Notes under the pieces: generated by a model
The model's database searches: none
Told to the model about the DNA's origin: nothing
Seen by the model: only the letters and a program-made list of their open reading frames with translations
Program-made: the position numbers and the translations under genes
Shown here: piece after piece, positions 19,141 through 28,783 of the stretch
Layout: every line of letters starts with the position of its first letter
How positions within the stretch are numbered: the first letter of the stretch is position 1
Assembly: GCF_947077775.1 (NCBI RefSeq)
Contig: NZ_CAMTTE010000001.1
Span: 3,438,501-3,502,500 of the forward strand
DNA from: Salinibacter pepae
GTDB lineage: Bacteria; Bacteroidota; Rhodothermia; Rhodothermales; Salinibacteraceae
Length of the DNA: 64,000 nt
Reading direction: 5' to 3'

Positions 19141-21258
19141 TCAGTTGAAGATCGGCCAGAATACGCCGAACCGGAATTGCCGAGGGGGAAGGGGGTAGAC
19201 GGGCGTCACGAAGGTGCCCGGCTGCAGTTGGGTGCCGGCCTGCACGTTTTGGAATGTAAAAAAAAGCGTCGCGCTGCGAAACTGCACCTCGGCCCGCACG
19301 TCGACGGTTCCGCTCGGCCCGATGCGTCCCCCGGAGGTCGCGGGCAGGGCGGAGGTCCGGGGGGGCACGACGAGGCGCCCGGTCGGCGGATGAAACCACC
19401 GGCTGTTCATCACGCCCCACCCCCGCCCCTGCACGTAGAGGTCCGTCGTCAGGTCGTTGAACAGCACGAACCGCGCCCCCATCCGCGCCCGCCCAAACGC
19501 CGTGGGCAGGGTCTGGGCGAGGCGGGCGTGGAGGGGGGACGCGTCGGCGTTCAGGGTTTGCAGAAGCGTGCCGTGGCCGGTGGCGTACAGGCCCCGCCGC
19601 GCGTCCTCGCGCCACCCGAGCGAGGCGGTCGCCCCCACCCGATGGACGGGGGACGACGTCTGGCGGGCGGCCGCCTGATTGGTGATCGTCGTCGCCACAG
19701 AGTCCCCCGGCGCCACGGCGTACAGGTCGACGGCATTTCGGATGCGATGGGCAAACCCGGTCACCCCGAGGTTGAAGGGGCCGACCTGCGTGCGGGCCCC
19801 GACGGTGCCCTCCAGCATCCGGTCGGCGATCCCGCCGCGCCCCGCGGACAGGGGCTGGACGTGCGACGCAAACCCGTCGTCCTCGATCCAGGCGCTGCGC
19901 TGGCCGGTGGCCCTCACGGAGGCGGAGAGCTGGACGGGCCCGGCCGGGCGCCGGACCCGGGCCGTGACCGAGGGGTAGCGCTGCTGGGACGTGAGGTGGC
20001 CGCCCACGTTGAGCATCAGGTCGGACCGCCCCAGGCGAAGGGAGTCTTGAAGAAGAACGTGGGCGGCGCCCCGGCGTCCGTCGAGGGCCGGCAGGTTGGT
20101 GTCGCCGACCCGCCACAGGGACCCGCGGAGGTGTGCCGTCAGGTGGTGGGGCCCGGCCCGCAGCGACTGCCGGGCCCGGACGTGCCCGCCGGTCACCGGG
20201 ACGGTCCAGGTCGTGTCGGCCTCGCCCCCGGTGGAGCGGAAATCAAAGGTGTGGGAGGTCCAGCGGGCCGCCACGGTCGTCGGGCGGGACAGCCCCGGCA
20301 CCAGCGGCCCCTGCAGGCGGGCCGTCAGGTCATTGCGTGTCGTCTTGCGCCGATCGTCCGGCCGGCGGACGTTGGCGGCCGCGAGGGGGAGGGCGTAGAT
20401 CGAGAGCCCGGAGCGCGGGGTGGCACCGCCGTGGGCGCCGATGCGGTAGCGCGTCGCCCGGTCCGACAGCTCGACGGTCCAGTCGTTTGTGAGGTAGCGC
20501 AGGCGCCCCCAGATGCGCCGCTCGGTCCGCAGGGCGCTGCCGTTGTAGATCCCGTCGGCCTTCCGGCCGCCGTACCCGAACGTCAGGTGGAGCACCCCAG
20601 GCCGCCCGAAGAGGTCGAGGCGACGCTTCTGGGAGTGGCCGACCTCGATCGCGTGCAGCCCGTCCCGGTCGAACCGGTACCGCAGCTCGGTGACCGGCCG
20701 TTTGGGGGCGTAGTTCCGCCACGTGGTGTGCACGCCGACGGCGCCGCCCCCCGGATCGAGGCCCGTGCGGGGCGGGCCCAAAAAGGAGGGCGGCAGCAGC
20801 TCAAACCGAGCGCGGCCCGTGAGGGGGTCGTCAAGCGGAAAGCCGTCCGACCAGAGGTGGACGCGGTGGGGGGCCAGGCCGCGCGGGCTCCAGCCGTGGG
20901 GCCACCCGTACTCCCCGAGGTCGTAGAGGAAGCTTCCCGGCTGCTCGGCGAGCATCATCTCCACGCTCACGGGGGGGCGCCGGCCCGGCAGAGAGTCGGC
21001 GCGCACGCGGCCGTACAGCGGCGGCGGGGCCGGCAGGGGGCGCAGCGATTCCGGGCGGGCCCCGGTCGTGTCGGACGGGCGGCGGGTGGCGGCGGTGTCG
21101 GCGAGCGGACGCCGAAGCGTGTCCGGGGGGGCGGCGTCGGTCGTGTCCGCCTGTGCCCGTGCGCCCCGGACTGGACCCAGCGCGGCCCCCAGCGCCACGC
21201 CCACGACGAGAAGGGGGCCGAACGGCAGGCGCAAAACCAGGCGGAGGGCGGAGGGCAT
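19141..21258 (-). CDS. plug-domain outer-membrane beta-barrel protein
   Basis: 705 aa. Signal peptide (LPFGPLLVVGVALGAALG, then ARAQ-AD), then a Pro/Thr/Asp-rich linker to about residue 85. A TonB-receptor plug-like segment runs about 95-185: VSVEMMLAEQPGSFLYDLGE, SPRGLAPHRVHLWSDGFPLDD, GGAVGVHT. A long barrel of alternating strands follows and ends RQFRFGVFWPIFN. The plug pattern is that of TonB-dependent receptors, but I see no clear TonB box and the barrel is short for that family. It could be a TonB-linked receptor or a putative porin of Bacteroidota. The ligand is unknown. The deoxynucleoside kinase gene lies 44 nt upstream on the same strand, so they may be co-transcribed. Confidence 0.75.
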   Translation of the reverse strand: MPSALRLVLRLPFGPLLVVGVALGAALGPVRGARAQADTTDAAPPDTLRRPLADTAATRRPSDTTGARPESLRPLPAPPPLYGRVRADSLPGRRPPVSVEMMLAEQPGSFLYDLGEYGWPHGWSPRGLAPHRVHLWSDGFPLDDPLTGRARFELLPPSFLGPPRTGLDPGGGAVGVHTTWRNYAPKRPVTELRYRFDRDGLHAIEVGHSQKRRLDLFGRPGVLHLTFGYGGRKADGIYNGSALRTERRIWGRLRYLTNDWTVELSDRATRYRIGAHGGATPRSGLSIYALPLAAANVRRPDDRRKTTRNDLTARLQGPLVPGLSRPTTVAARWTSHTFDFRSTGGEADTTWTVPVTGGHVRARQSLRAGPHHLTAHLRGSLWRVGDTNLPALDGRRGAAHVLLQDSLRLGRSDLMLNVGGHLTSQQRYPSVTARVRRPAGPVQLSASVRATGQRSAWIEDDGFASHVQPLSAGRGGIADRMLEGTVGARTQVGPFNLGVTGFAHRIRNAVDLYAVAPGDSVATTITNQAAARQTSSPVHRVGATASLGWREDARRGLYATGHGTLLQTLNADASPLHARLAQTLPTAFGRARMGARFVLFNDLTTDLYVQGRGWGVMNSRWFHPPTGRLVVPPRTSALPATSGGRIGPSGTVDVRAEVQFRSATLFFTFQNVQAGTQLQPGTFVTPVYPLPPRQFRFGVFWPIFN

Positions 21259-21302
21259 GGCCGCTACAGGTCAGGATCGAAGCCGAGGGGGCCGGGCGCC
21301 GG

Positions 21303-21962
21303 TTATTCGTCCGGGAACAGGCCGAAGAGCCGGCTCTCGATCTGGTTCAGCACCATCCGTCGGTCCTCCTCCTCCCCCACGAAGTCCAGCTCGTCCACGT
21401 CGATGATGAGCTTGGGGCCGCGCTCGTAGTTCGCGATCCACTCCTCGTAGTGCCCCTGCAGGCGCTCCAGGTAGTCGATGCGGATCGTCGACTCGAACTC
21501 CCGGCCGCGCTGTTGAATGTGATCGACCAGGGTGGGCACCGACGCCCGCAGGTAGATAAGCAGCGACGGCGGCTGGAGGTAGGACGTCATGATGGTGAAC
21601 AGGTCCGTGTAATTGTCGTAGTCCCGGGCGCTCATGTGCCCCATTTCGTAGAGGTTCCGGGCAAAAATGTGCGCGTCCTCGTAGATGGAGCGATCCTGCA
21701 CGACGGACGTCTCCCCCTCTTCGATCCGCTGCAGCTGCTCGAACCGCTTGGACAGGAAAAAGACCTGCAGGTTGAAGGACCACCGGCGCATGTCGTTGTA
21801 GAAGTCGGTGAGGTACGGGTTGTCGTCGACCTGCTCGAACACCGTTTCCCACCCGTAGTATTCCCCGAGCACTTTGGTGAGGGCCGTCTTTCCGGCGCCG
21901 ATGTTGCCGGAGATGGCCACATGTTTCGGGGATTCGGGGGCGTCTGCGGGCGTGTCGTCCAT
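21303..21962 (-). CDS. deoxynucleoside kinase (dNK/dGK-dAK family)
   Basis: 219 aa. Transfers phosphate from ATP to deoxynucleosides in the nucleotide salvage pathway. The P-loop is GNIGAGKTALTK at 19-30. The substrate-site Glu/Arg motif lies in VVQDRSIYEDAHIF (DRS motif) and the substrate-binding YLDAS-like strand reads YLRASVPTLVDHIQQRGREFE, where the Arg-rich lid follows. Length and motifs match bacterial deoxyadenosine/deoxyguanosine kinases. Preference among dA, dG, dC and dT is not readable. The protein is acidic and soluble. Confidence 0.92.
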   Translation of the reverse strand: MDDTPADAPESPKHVAISGNIGAGKTALTKVLGEYYGWETVFEQVDDNPYLTDFYNDMRRWSFNLQVFFLSKRFEQLQRIEEGETSVVQDRSIYEDAHIFARNLYEMGHMSARDYDNYTDLFTIMTSYLQPPSLLIYLRASVPTLVDHIQQRGREFESTIRIDYLERLQGHYEEWIANYERGPKLIIDVDELDFVGEEEDRRMVLNQIESRLFGLFPDE

Positions 21963-22155
21963 GGAAGAGAAAGTCGTGCCTCAGTCAATCGAACCGCGTA
22001 GCAACCTAGGGGGACCGAGGCAAAATCGACACGGCGCCCCGATCTTTTTTGTGCAAAGACACGGGACGGCCTCCCCCGAAGCCCCGCCCCTGAAATTACG
22101 TCCCGTCGGGACGGACGAGTGGGGGACGTCGGGTTCGTCGGGGACCGGAAAGGGG

Positions 22156-22680
22156 TTAGGCCGAAGGGGCAAGGCCGGCCCGGATCCAGGCCACCTCCAG
22201 CCGAAACGGGCCGGCCTGCTCGTCGGCAATCAAGAACCCCATTGTCCGGACCTGGGCGGGGGCGAACGAGGGCGCGTCGGGGACCTCGCTGCCGCGACGG
22301 TACGGGGTCAGGGTGTCGAACGGCACCTCCAGGGTGGTCCACTCCGTTGTTGGGGCGAGGGAGGTTCGGTAGCTGACCGAACGGCCCGCCTCGGTGTACG
22401 CCGTGAACCAGTAGTGCTTCCCATCGCCCCGGAGGCGGAGGTGGAGGCCCGCGTGGTCGCTCAGGTCGTAGGTGCGCTCCGGCGCGCGCACGGAGGCAAA
22501 GCCCCCGCCGCGGTCCAGCGACACCGTCCCGGTGAACACGGCGTGGTCCTCGCCCGCCACGAACTTGCTTTCGGAGACGCCCCCCATCACCGGGTCGTCG
22601 ACGCTGCGCCAGTCGTCCGGGGCGTCGGGCGCCGGAGACGAGAAGTCGAACAGGGGGGGTGCGGTCATGCTAGAACCCAT
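22156..22680 (-). CDS. CIA30-family protein
   Basis: 174 aa. The domain named after mitochondrial complex I intermediate-associated protein 30 spans almost all of it. Diagnostic segments are DWRSVDDPVMGGVSESKF near the N-terminus, FTGTVSLDRGGGFASVRA, and WTTLEVPFDTLTPYRRG, with VRTMGFLIADEQAGPFRLEV at the C-terminus. The fold is a galactose-binding-like jelly roll. Bacterial members are uncharacterised, and a link to complex I assembly is not shown outside eukaryotes. An alternative ATG four codons in (22668) is as likely a start. The gene stands alone between the kinase and an aldo/keto reductase on the same strand. Confidence 0.85.
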   Translation of the reverse strand: MGSSMTAPPLFDFSSPAPDAPDDWRSVDDPVMGGVSESKFVAGEDHAVFTGTVSLDRGGGFASVRAPERTYDLSDHAGLHLRLRGDGKHYWFTAYTEAGRSVSYRTSLAPTTEWTTLEVPFDTLTPYRRGSEVPDAPSFAPAQVRTMGFLIADEQAGPFRLEVAWIRAGLAPSA

Positions 22681-22812
22681 TGCAACCTGTTTTGTGATGC
22701 CAAGGCCACGTGCACTCGCCTCCAGGCGCCAGAACCGGCCGCCATCGGCGCCGTGTCAAGCTCGGGCCGACGGGGCCCACGCGGAGCGCCTTCCGTCCGC
22801 CCGAGCCGCGTA

Positions 22813-23778
22813 CTAACGAATTTGCTTCTCGCCCCACAGGCCGGCCTGCGTGTACGGACTGCCCTCCATGGTCCAGGCGGCGCCGGCGAGGTAGCGATAC
22901 TTCGGGTCGAGGTTGTCGATGGTCTCGAGCTCGTCGGCCGACAGGTTGAGGTCGGCGGCGGCCAGGTTGTCTTTGATGTGGGCCGGGGTCGTCGACTTCG
23001 GGATGACCACTGTGCCCCGCGCCACGCCCCACTGGAGGAGCACCTGAGCGGGCGACACGCCGTGGCGGTCCGCAATGTCGTTGATCGTGGGGTTCGCCAT
23101 GAGTGTCGGCTCGTCGTCGGCCTTCATGGCGTCGGGGCGGTCGCCGGAGCCGAGGGGGGAGTAGGCGGTGATGGGGATGTTGTGGTCCTCGGCGAACGAC
23201 ACCAGCTCGGGCTGGGGCAGGTAGGGGTGCATCTCCACCTGGTTCATCTCCGGCCGGACCTCGCCCGCATCCAAGATCATCTGCAGGTTCGGCACGCTGA
23301 AGTTCGAGACGCCGATGTGGCGGACGAGCCCGTCTTTCTTGAGGGCCTCCATCGCGGCCCAGGTCTCCGTCAGGGGCGCCGCCTCCGGCGACACGAAGTC
23401 GTCGGGCGACTCCGGAAAGTCCACCTCCGGCTGCAGGGCCACCGGCCAGTGGATGAGGTACAGGTCGAGGGCATCGAGCTGGAGGTCCGCAAGGGTCTGT
23501 TCGAGGGCGGGCCGGACGTCGTCCGGGTCGTGGGCGTTGTTCCAGAGCTTCGAGGTGACCCATACGTCGTCCCGCCGGGTCACACCCGCGTCGAACGAGT
23601 CGCTCAGGGCCGCGCCGACCTCAGTCTCATTCTTGTAGATGGGGGCGCAGTCGACGTGGCGGTAGCCGGCCTCCAGGGCCGTCGTCACGGCCTCGTAGAC
23701 CTCCCCCGGTGGCGACTTCCAGGTGCCGAGGCCGATCATGGGCATTTCGTCGCCGTTTTCGAACGAGATGGACTGCAT
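22813..23778 (-). CDS. aldo/keto reductase
   Basis: 321 aa, a TIM-barrel NADPH-dependent oxidoreductase that reduces aldehydes or ketones. The catalytic tetrad is visible: Asp43 and Tyr48 in HVDCAPIYKNE, Lys77 in VTSKLW and His110 in LYLIHWPVA. The C-terminal cofactor segment reads VVIPKSTTPAHIKDN. The order matches the AKR family close to human aldose/aldehyde reductase and plant-type reductases. The frame opens 21 codons upstream, but MQSISFENGDEMPMIGLGTW is the normal start. No neighbouring pathway suggests a substrate. Confidence 0.93.
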   Translation of the reverse strand: MQSISFENGDEMPMIGLGTWKSPPGEVYEAVTTALEAGYRHVDCAPIYKNETEVGAALSDSFDAGVTRRDDVWVTSKLWNNAHDPDDVRPALEQTLADLQLDALDLYLIHWPVALQPEVDFPESPDDFVSPEAAPLTETWAAMEALKKDGLVRHIGVSNFSVPNLQMILDAGEVRPEMNQVEMHPYLPQPELVSFAEDHNIPITAYSPLGSGDRPDAMKADDEPTLMANPTINDIADRHGVSPAQVLLQWGVARGTVVIPKSTTPAHIKDNLAAADLNLSADELETIDNLDPKYRYLAGAAWTMEGSPYTQAGLWGEKQIR

Positions 23779-23928
23779 CGGGGGCGTCGCGGGTTGTGTG
23801 CGGGGAGCGTCGAGAAATGAGACTACACCTATGAAGCACACGCCCCCCTAAATGATTCTTGCGACGCGAAGGCCTCGGGCAGTCTCTTGGGGTCTTCAAG
23901 GGACGCCCCGCGGGCGGCTGGGTCTCCG

Positions 23929-25104
23929 TCAGGACGAAAGAACCGAACGGAGGGCGGTCACAAAGCGGTCAATCTCGGCCTCCGTATTGTAGTAGTGGAC
24001 CGACGCCCGGACGAGCTCCGGGAGCGACCGCGCCTCGGCGTCGAGCCGGGTGGAGCTGGGCGGGGAGACCGAGGTGTTGATGTCCCGTGTGCGGAGGGCG
24101 GCCTGGATTGTTGAGGCGTCTTTCTGCTCCGCGCTAAACGTGGTGATGCCGCACCGGACGCTGCCCTGGGCGTGGACCGCAACCCCGGGCACGTCGGCCA
24201 GGCGGGTGCGGAGGGCGTGGGCGAGCTGCTGATTGCGGTCGAAGATGGCGCCCAGCCCCCGGTCGAGGGCGTAGTCGACGGCCGCCCCGAGGGCCACCTG
24301 CCCGGCGACGTGGCTCTCCCAGTTTTCAAATCGACGGGCGTCCGGGTGAATCTCGTACGCGTCGGGGGCGGTCCACGTGGCGGCGTGGAGGTCGAGGAGG
24401 GGCGGCTCGATGCGCTCGATCCAGTCCTCCCGCACGTACAGGAAGCCGGTTCCCCGCGGCCCCCGCAGGTACTTGCGCCCCGTGGCCGAGAGCATGGTGC
24501 ACCCGAGCTCGTCGACCGGCAGCGGCATCTGCCCGGCGGACTGGCACGCGTCGAGCAGAAAGGGGACGCCGGCGTCGGCCGCCACCGCGCCCACCTCCGG
24601 GGCCGGGTTTACGAGCCCGCCGTTGGTGGGGACGTGGGTGAGCGCGATCAACGCCACGTCGTCGTCCATCGCTGAGCGGAGCGCGTCCACGTCCACCTGG
24701 CCCTGCTCGTCGTGCGGGAGCACCTCAATGGCGGCGCCCGTCCGCTCCGCCACCTGCAGGCAGGCGATGTGGTTGCTCGCGTAGGCGGAGGGGGAGGTCA
24801 GAATGCGGTCGCCGGGGGCGAACGACAGGCCGTAAAAGGCCATGTCCCAGGCGCGGGTGGCATTCTCCAGGAGGGCCACCTCGTCGGGGGCGCACCCCAG
24901 CATTTGGGCGATGGCCTCGTACGTGTGGTGGAGGCGCTCCTCCGCCTCGGCCGCCGCCTCGTACCCGCCGATGGTGGCCTCCCGCTCCAGGTGCGTGACC
25001 TGCGCGTCGAGGACGGGCTGCGGCGGCAGGGCGGCCCCGGCGTTGTTGAAGTGCAGAACGTGGTCGGTGCCGGGCGTCTCGGCGCGGAGACGATCGAGGT
25101 CCAT
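23929..25104 (-). CDS. class V aminotransferase (cysteine desulfurase-like)
   Basis: 391 aa, PLP-dependent. It starts MDLDRLRAETPG with a HFNNAGAALPPQPVL motif. The cofactor Asp lies in LLDACQSAGQMPLPV and the predicted PLP lysine in LSATGRKYLRGPRGTGFLY. The C-terminus resembles isopenicillin N epimerase/SufS-type members (ASVHYYNTEAEIDRFV). A catalytic-loop Cys as in SufS is not obvious, so it may be an amino-acid lyase or epimerase rather than a desulfurase. The frame is open 51 codons upstream, but that stretch is low-complexity and overlaps the divergent promoter region of metE. No suf or isc genes are adjacent. Confidence 0.85.
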   Translation of the reverse strand: MDLDRLRAETPGTDHVLHFNNAGAALPPQPVLDAQVTHLEREATIGGYEAAAEAEERLHHTYEAIAQMLGCAPDEVALLENATRAWDMAFYGLSFAPGDRILTSPSAYASNHIACLQVAERTGAAIEVLPHDEQGQVDVDALRSAMDDDVALIALTHVPTNGGLVNPAPEVGAVAADAGVPFLLDACQSAGQMPLPVDELGCTMLSATGRKYLRGPRGTGFLYVREDWIERIEPPLLDLHAATWTAPDAYEIHPDARRFENWESHVAGQVALGAAVDYALDRGLGAIFDRNQQLAHALRTRLADVPGVAVHAQGSVRCGITTFSAEQKDASTIQAALRTRDINTSVSPPSSTRLDAEARSLPELVRASVHYYNTEAEIDRFVTALRSVLSS

Positions 25105-25320
25105 GCGGGGGCGAAGGAAGAAGAGAAAAGACGCTTGACGTCGGGCCGTACGCGTGCCCCGCCGCCCCGTTCGCCCGGGTCCGGTTTTCCACGGCGGGCG
25201 GCGTGCGGACGCGGCCAATGTGGAGGTTCTGGAAAATGGGGGGAATGGAGGTAACAATCCTGAGGCCGCCCGTACACCTTATAGTCTTTAGTTGTCCAGC
25301 AACCAACCATCCCTACGTCC
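25105..25320. promoter_or_regulatory. divergent promoter region, aminotransferase / metE
   Basis: 216 nt between two divergent start codons must hold both promoters. The metE-proximal 60 nt are AT-richer than their surroundings (TTATAGTCTTTAG at about 25278). No SAM, cobalamin or T-box element could be recognised with confidence. Confidence 0.45.
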
Positions 25321-27630
25321 ATGGCGACGGCAAGCAATCTCGGCTATCCCCGAATCGGCGCGCACCGCGAGCTCAAGCGGGCCGTGGAAGGATACTGGAA
25401 GGGGGACCTCACGAAAGACGAGCTCCGCGATTCGGCCCAGGCCCTCCGCGAATCGCACTGGGCGACCCAGCAGGAGCTGGGGCTCGACGTCGTGCCCTCC
25501 AACGACTTCTCCTACTACGACCAGGTGCTCGACGCCTGCGCGATGGTCGGCGCCGTGCCCGAGCGCTTCCCGTGGGACGGCACCGAGGTGGACCTCGACA
25601 CCTACTTCGCCATGGCGCGCGGCCTGCAGGAGAAGGACCTGGAGGGCGAGGAGTCGGGCGTGCAGGCGATGGAGATGACGAAGTGGTTCGACACGAACTA
25701 CCACTACATCGTCCCCGAGTTTTCCCACGACACGACGTTCTCGCTGTCGTCGACGAAGGTGATCGACGAGTACGAGGAGGCGAAGGCCCAGGGCGTGGAC
25801 ACGCGGCCCGTCGTGATCGGGCCGGTGTCGTTCCTGCTGCTCGGCAAGACGCAGGCGGACGACCTCGACGCGCTCGACCTGCTCGACGACCTGCTGCCGG
25901 TCTACGCCGAGGTGCTGCAGGAGCTGGCCGACGCCGGCTGCGAGGCCGTGCAGCTCGACGAGCCGAACCTCGTGCTCGACCTCAGCGACGCGGAGCGCGC
26001 CGCCCTTGACCAGGCCTACGAGGCGCTCGCCGACGCCGCCGACATTGAGCTCCACGTCGCCACGTACTTCGGCGGCCTGGAGGACAACCTGCCCACGGCG
26101 CTGGGCCTGCCGATCGACGTGCTGCACCTCGACCTCACGCGGGGCGAAGAGCAGCTGGACGAGGCCCTCGACCACGGCGTCCCGGACGACCTGGCGCTGT
26201 CGCTCGGCGTCATCGACGGCCGCAACGTGTGGCGGGCCGACCTCGACGCCCTGCTCGGCACCGTGGAGACGGCCACCCGTGCCCTCGGCACCGACCGCGT
26301 GCTGGTGGGGCCGTCCTGCTCGCTGCTCCACGTGCCGGTCGACCTCGACACGGAGCCGGGCCTGAGCGACGAGATGAAGACCTGGTTCGCCTTCGCCACG
26401 CAGAAGATTGAAGAGATCGTGGCGCTGGCCGAGCGGGCCGACGGCCACGAGGACGCCACGGAGGCCCTCTTCGAAAAAAGCCGACGGGCGCACGCGGCCC
26501 GCGCCGAGTCCGACTGGATCAACGACGCCGCGGTGCAGGACCGCGTCGCGGGCATCGACGCCGCCATGACCGAGCGCGACTCGCCCCACTCCAGCCGCAG
26601 CCCCCTCCAGCGCGAGGCCCTCGACCTGCCGACGCTGCCGACCACCACGATCGGGTCCTTCCCGCAGACCGACGACATGCGCCGGATGCGCGCCCAGTAC
26701 AAGAAGGACGACATCTCGAAGGACGAGTACGAGGCCTTCATCGAGGAGCAGATTGCCGACACCATCGCCGCCCAGGAGGAGATTGGGCTCGACGTGCTCG
26801 TCCACGGGGAGCCCGAGCGGGGGGACATGGTCGAGCACTTCGGCCGCCAGCTCGACGGCTTCCTCTTTACCGAGAACGGCTGGGTGCAGAGCTACGGCAC
26901 CCGCTGTGTGCGGCCGCCGATCATCGCCGGCGACGTGAGCCGCCCGGAGCCGATGACCACCCGCTGGCTCTCCTACGCCAACGAGCAGACGGACACGCCG
27001 GTGAAGGGCATGCTGACCGGCCCGGTGACGATGCTGCAGTGGTCGTTCGTGCGCGACGACCAGTCGCGCGCCGAGACGTGCCGCCAGATCGCGCTTGCCA
27101 TCCGCGACGAGGTGCTCGACCTCGAAGACGTGGGCATCCAGGCCATCCAGATCGACGAGCCCGCCTTCCGCGAGGGACTGCCCCTCCGCGAGCACCAGTG
27201 GGACGACTATCTCAACTGGGCCGTCGAATGCTTCCGGCTCGCCTCCAGTGGGGTCCGCGACGAGACGCAGATCCACACCCACATGTGCTACTCGGAGTTC
27301 AACGACATCATCGAGGCGATCGCCGACATGGACGCCGACGTGATCTCCGTGGAGGCGTCCCGCTCGAAGATGGAGCTGCTCGACTCGTTCGACGCGTTCG
27401 ACTACCCGAATGAGATTGGGCCGGGCGTCTACGACATCCACTCCCCCCGCGTGCCGTCGGTGGAGGAGATGGAGGAGCTCATCCGGACGGCGCTCGACGC
27501 GCTGGAGCCGTCGCAGATGTGGGTCAACCCCGACTGCGGCCTCAAGACGCGCCGCTGGGTCGAGGTGCAGCCCGCGCTCGAAAACATGGTCCAGGCCGCC
27601 GAGAACGTCCGCGAGCGGGCGACGGCGTAA
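25321..27630 (+). CDS. metE: cobalamin-independent methionine synthase
   Basis: 769 aa, full length. MetE transfers the methyl group of 5-methyltetrahydropteroyl-triglutamate to homocysteine as the last step of methionine synthesis. The N-terminal half starts SNLGYPRIGAHRELKRAVEGYW. The C-terminal catalytic half has TTTIGSFPQTDDMR and the zinc ligands His654 and Cys656 (IHTHMCYSEF), a Glu in VISVEASRSKMEL and a Cys in WVNPDCGLKTRRW. The ATG at 25321 fits the usual N-terminus. The reading frame is Asp/Glu-rich throughout. The window also carries cobalamin-handling genes near 55-56 kb, so a B12-dependent MetH elsewhere is possible. A GC-rich terminator follows. Confidence 0.98.
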   Translation: MATASNLGYPRIGAHRELKRAVEGYWKGDLTKDELRDSAQALRESHWATQQELGLDVVPSNDFSYYDQVLDACAMVGAVPERFPWDGTEVDLDTYFAMARGLQEKDLEGEESGVQAMEMTKWFDTNYHYIVPEFSHDTTFSLSSTKVIDEYEEAKAQGVDTRPVVIGPVSFLLLGKTQADDLDALDLLDDLLPVYAEVLQELADAGCEAVQLDEPNLVLDLSDAERAALDQAYEALADAADIELHVATYFGGLEDNLPTALGLPIDVLHLDLTRGEEQLDEALDHGVPDDLALSLGVIDGRNVWRADLDALLGTVETATRALGTDRVLVGPSCSLLHVPVDLDTEPGLSDEMKTWFAFATQKIEEIVALAERADGHEDATEALFEKSRRAHAARAESDWINDAAVQDRVAGIDAAMTERDSPHSSRSPLQREALDLPTLPTTTIGSFPQTDDMRRMRAQYKKDDISKDEYEAFIEEQIADTIAAQEEIGLDVLVHGEPERGDMVEHFGRQLDGFLFTENGWVQSYGTRCVRPPIIAGDVSRPEPMTTRWLSYANEQTDTPVKGMLTGPVTMLQWSFVRDDQSRAETCRQIALAIRDEVLDLEDVGIQAIQIDEPAFREGLPLREHQWDDYLNWAVECFRLASSGVRDETQIHTHMCYSEFNDIIEAIADMDADVISVEASRSKMELLDSFDAFDYPNEIGPGVYDIHSPRVPSVEEMEELIRTALDALEPSQMWVNPDCGLKTRRWVEVQPALENMVQAAENVRERATA

Positions 27631-27665
27631 CGCCGAACAGGAGTTCGCAATTGTCTCCGAGCAGA

Positions 27666-27708
27666 GGGCGGGCGCGCCGCGTTGCGGCGTTGGCCCGCCC
27701 GTTCTGTT
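27666..27708. terminator. terminator between convergent metE and dehydratase genes
   Basis: An outer stem GGGCGGGC / GCCCGCCC (27666-27673 with 27693-27700) encloses an inner GCGCCGC/GCGGCG hairpin and is followed by TTCTGTTT on the plus strand. It probably ends metE transcription. Confidence 0.7.
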
Positions 27709-27787
27709 TGGCCCATACTTGAAGGCCCACCGGTCTCTCGGTGAAGTGCCCCCGCGTGCGTAGAGATGAAGCCCGACGCCACCGGTG

Positions 27788-28783
27788 TCATTCGAGGTCG
27801 TACTGCTCGAACAGGGCGTGGGCCCGGGAGAGGTCGACGTTGCCCCCGCTCACGACGACCCCGATCCGGCGGTCGTTGCCGGGCACGACCCCGTCGAGCA
27901 GGGCCGCGGCGCCCAGCGCGCCGGTCGGCTCCACCACCATTTTCGTCCGCTCCCAGAGCAGGTGCATCGCCCGGACGAGGGCGGCGTCCGAGACGGTGAC
28001 CATGTCGTCCGCGTGCTCCAGCACGAGCGGGAACGTTACCTCGCCGAGGTAGGGCGTCCGCGCCCCGTCGGCCACCGTGTCGGGGGTCTCCACCGTCTGC
28101 AGCTCGCCGCTGTGGAAGGACCGTGTCGCGTCGTCGCCGGCCGCCGGCTCCACCCCGATGACGGTGCAGTCGGGGGCGTGGTGCCGCGCCGCCAGGGCAC
28201 AGCCGGACAGCAGCCCGCCGCCCCCGCAGCACACGAGCAGCACGTCGAGGGCGCCCGCCTGGTCGAACAGCTCGTCGCCCACGGTGCCCTGCCCGGCCAC
28301 CACGTCCGGGTGGTCGTAGGGCGGCACGAGCGTGAGCCCGCGCTCCGCCGCGAGGCGCCGTCCCAACTCTTCGCGGACCGTCTCGGTCGGGTCGTACTCG
28401 ACCACCTCCGCTCCGTAGCCGCGGGTCGCGTCGAGCTTCACCTGCGGGGCGGTCTCCGGCATGATGATCGTCGTGTCCACGCCGAGGAGGCGGCCCGCCA
28501 GCGCCACCGCCTGGGCGTGGTTGCCGGAGGAGTAGGTAACGACGCCCCGCTCCTTGGCCGCCGCCGGCAACTGCGAGACGGCGTTGTACCCGCCCCGAAT
28601 CTTGAAGGCGCCGGTGCGCTGGACATTCTCGCACTTGAAGAGCACGTCGGCGCCCACGCGGTGGTCGACGGTGCGGGAGGTCATGACGGGCGTCCGGTGC
28701 ACCACGTCGTCGAGGCGCCGGGCCGCGGCGGCGACGTCGGCGTAGGTGACGGCGGGGGAGGAGGCGGTCGAGGGAGTCGACAT
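27788..28783 (-). CDS. threonine/serine dehydratase-like PLP enzyme
   Basis: 331 aa, fold type II PLP enzyme. Lys61 in GAFKIRGGYNA should bind PLP, SSGNHAQAVAL is the substrate/phosphate loop and CCGGGGLLSGCAL is the glycine-rich PLP-phosphate site. This is the catalytic domain of threonine ammonia-lyase (threonine to 2-oxobutyrate and ammonia) without the C-terminal ACT-like regulatory domain. It may therefore be the catabolic form, a serine dehydratase or a serine racemase. It is convergent with metE. The ATG at 28783 precedes a normal N-terminus (TYADVAAAARRL). Confidence 0.88.
   Translation of the reverse strand: MSTPSTASSPAVTYADVAAAARRLDDVVHRTPVMTSRTVDHRVGADVLFKCENVQRTGAFKIRGGYNAVSQLPAAAKERGVVTYSSGNHAQAVALAGRLLGVDTTIIMPETAPQVKLDATRGYGAEVVEYDPTETVREELGRRLAAERGLTLVPPYDHPDVVAGQGTVGDELFDQAGALDVLLVCCGGGGLLSGCALAARHHAPDCTVIGVEPAAGDDATRSFHSGELQTVETPDTVADGARTPYLGEVTFPLVLEHADDMVTVSDAALVRAMHLLWERTKMVVEPTGALGAAALLDGVVPGNDRRIGVVVSGGNVDLSRAHALFEQYDLE

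Noticed and set aside
25200-25320. Cobalamin riboswitch before metE
   Set aside because: GGGAA and an AATCC-containing stretch faintly resemble the B12 box, but the conserved core and the GCCACT part are missing and only about 50 nt remain before the start.
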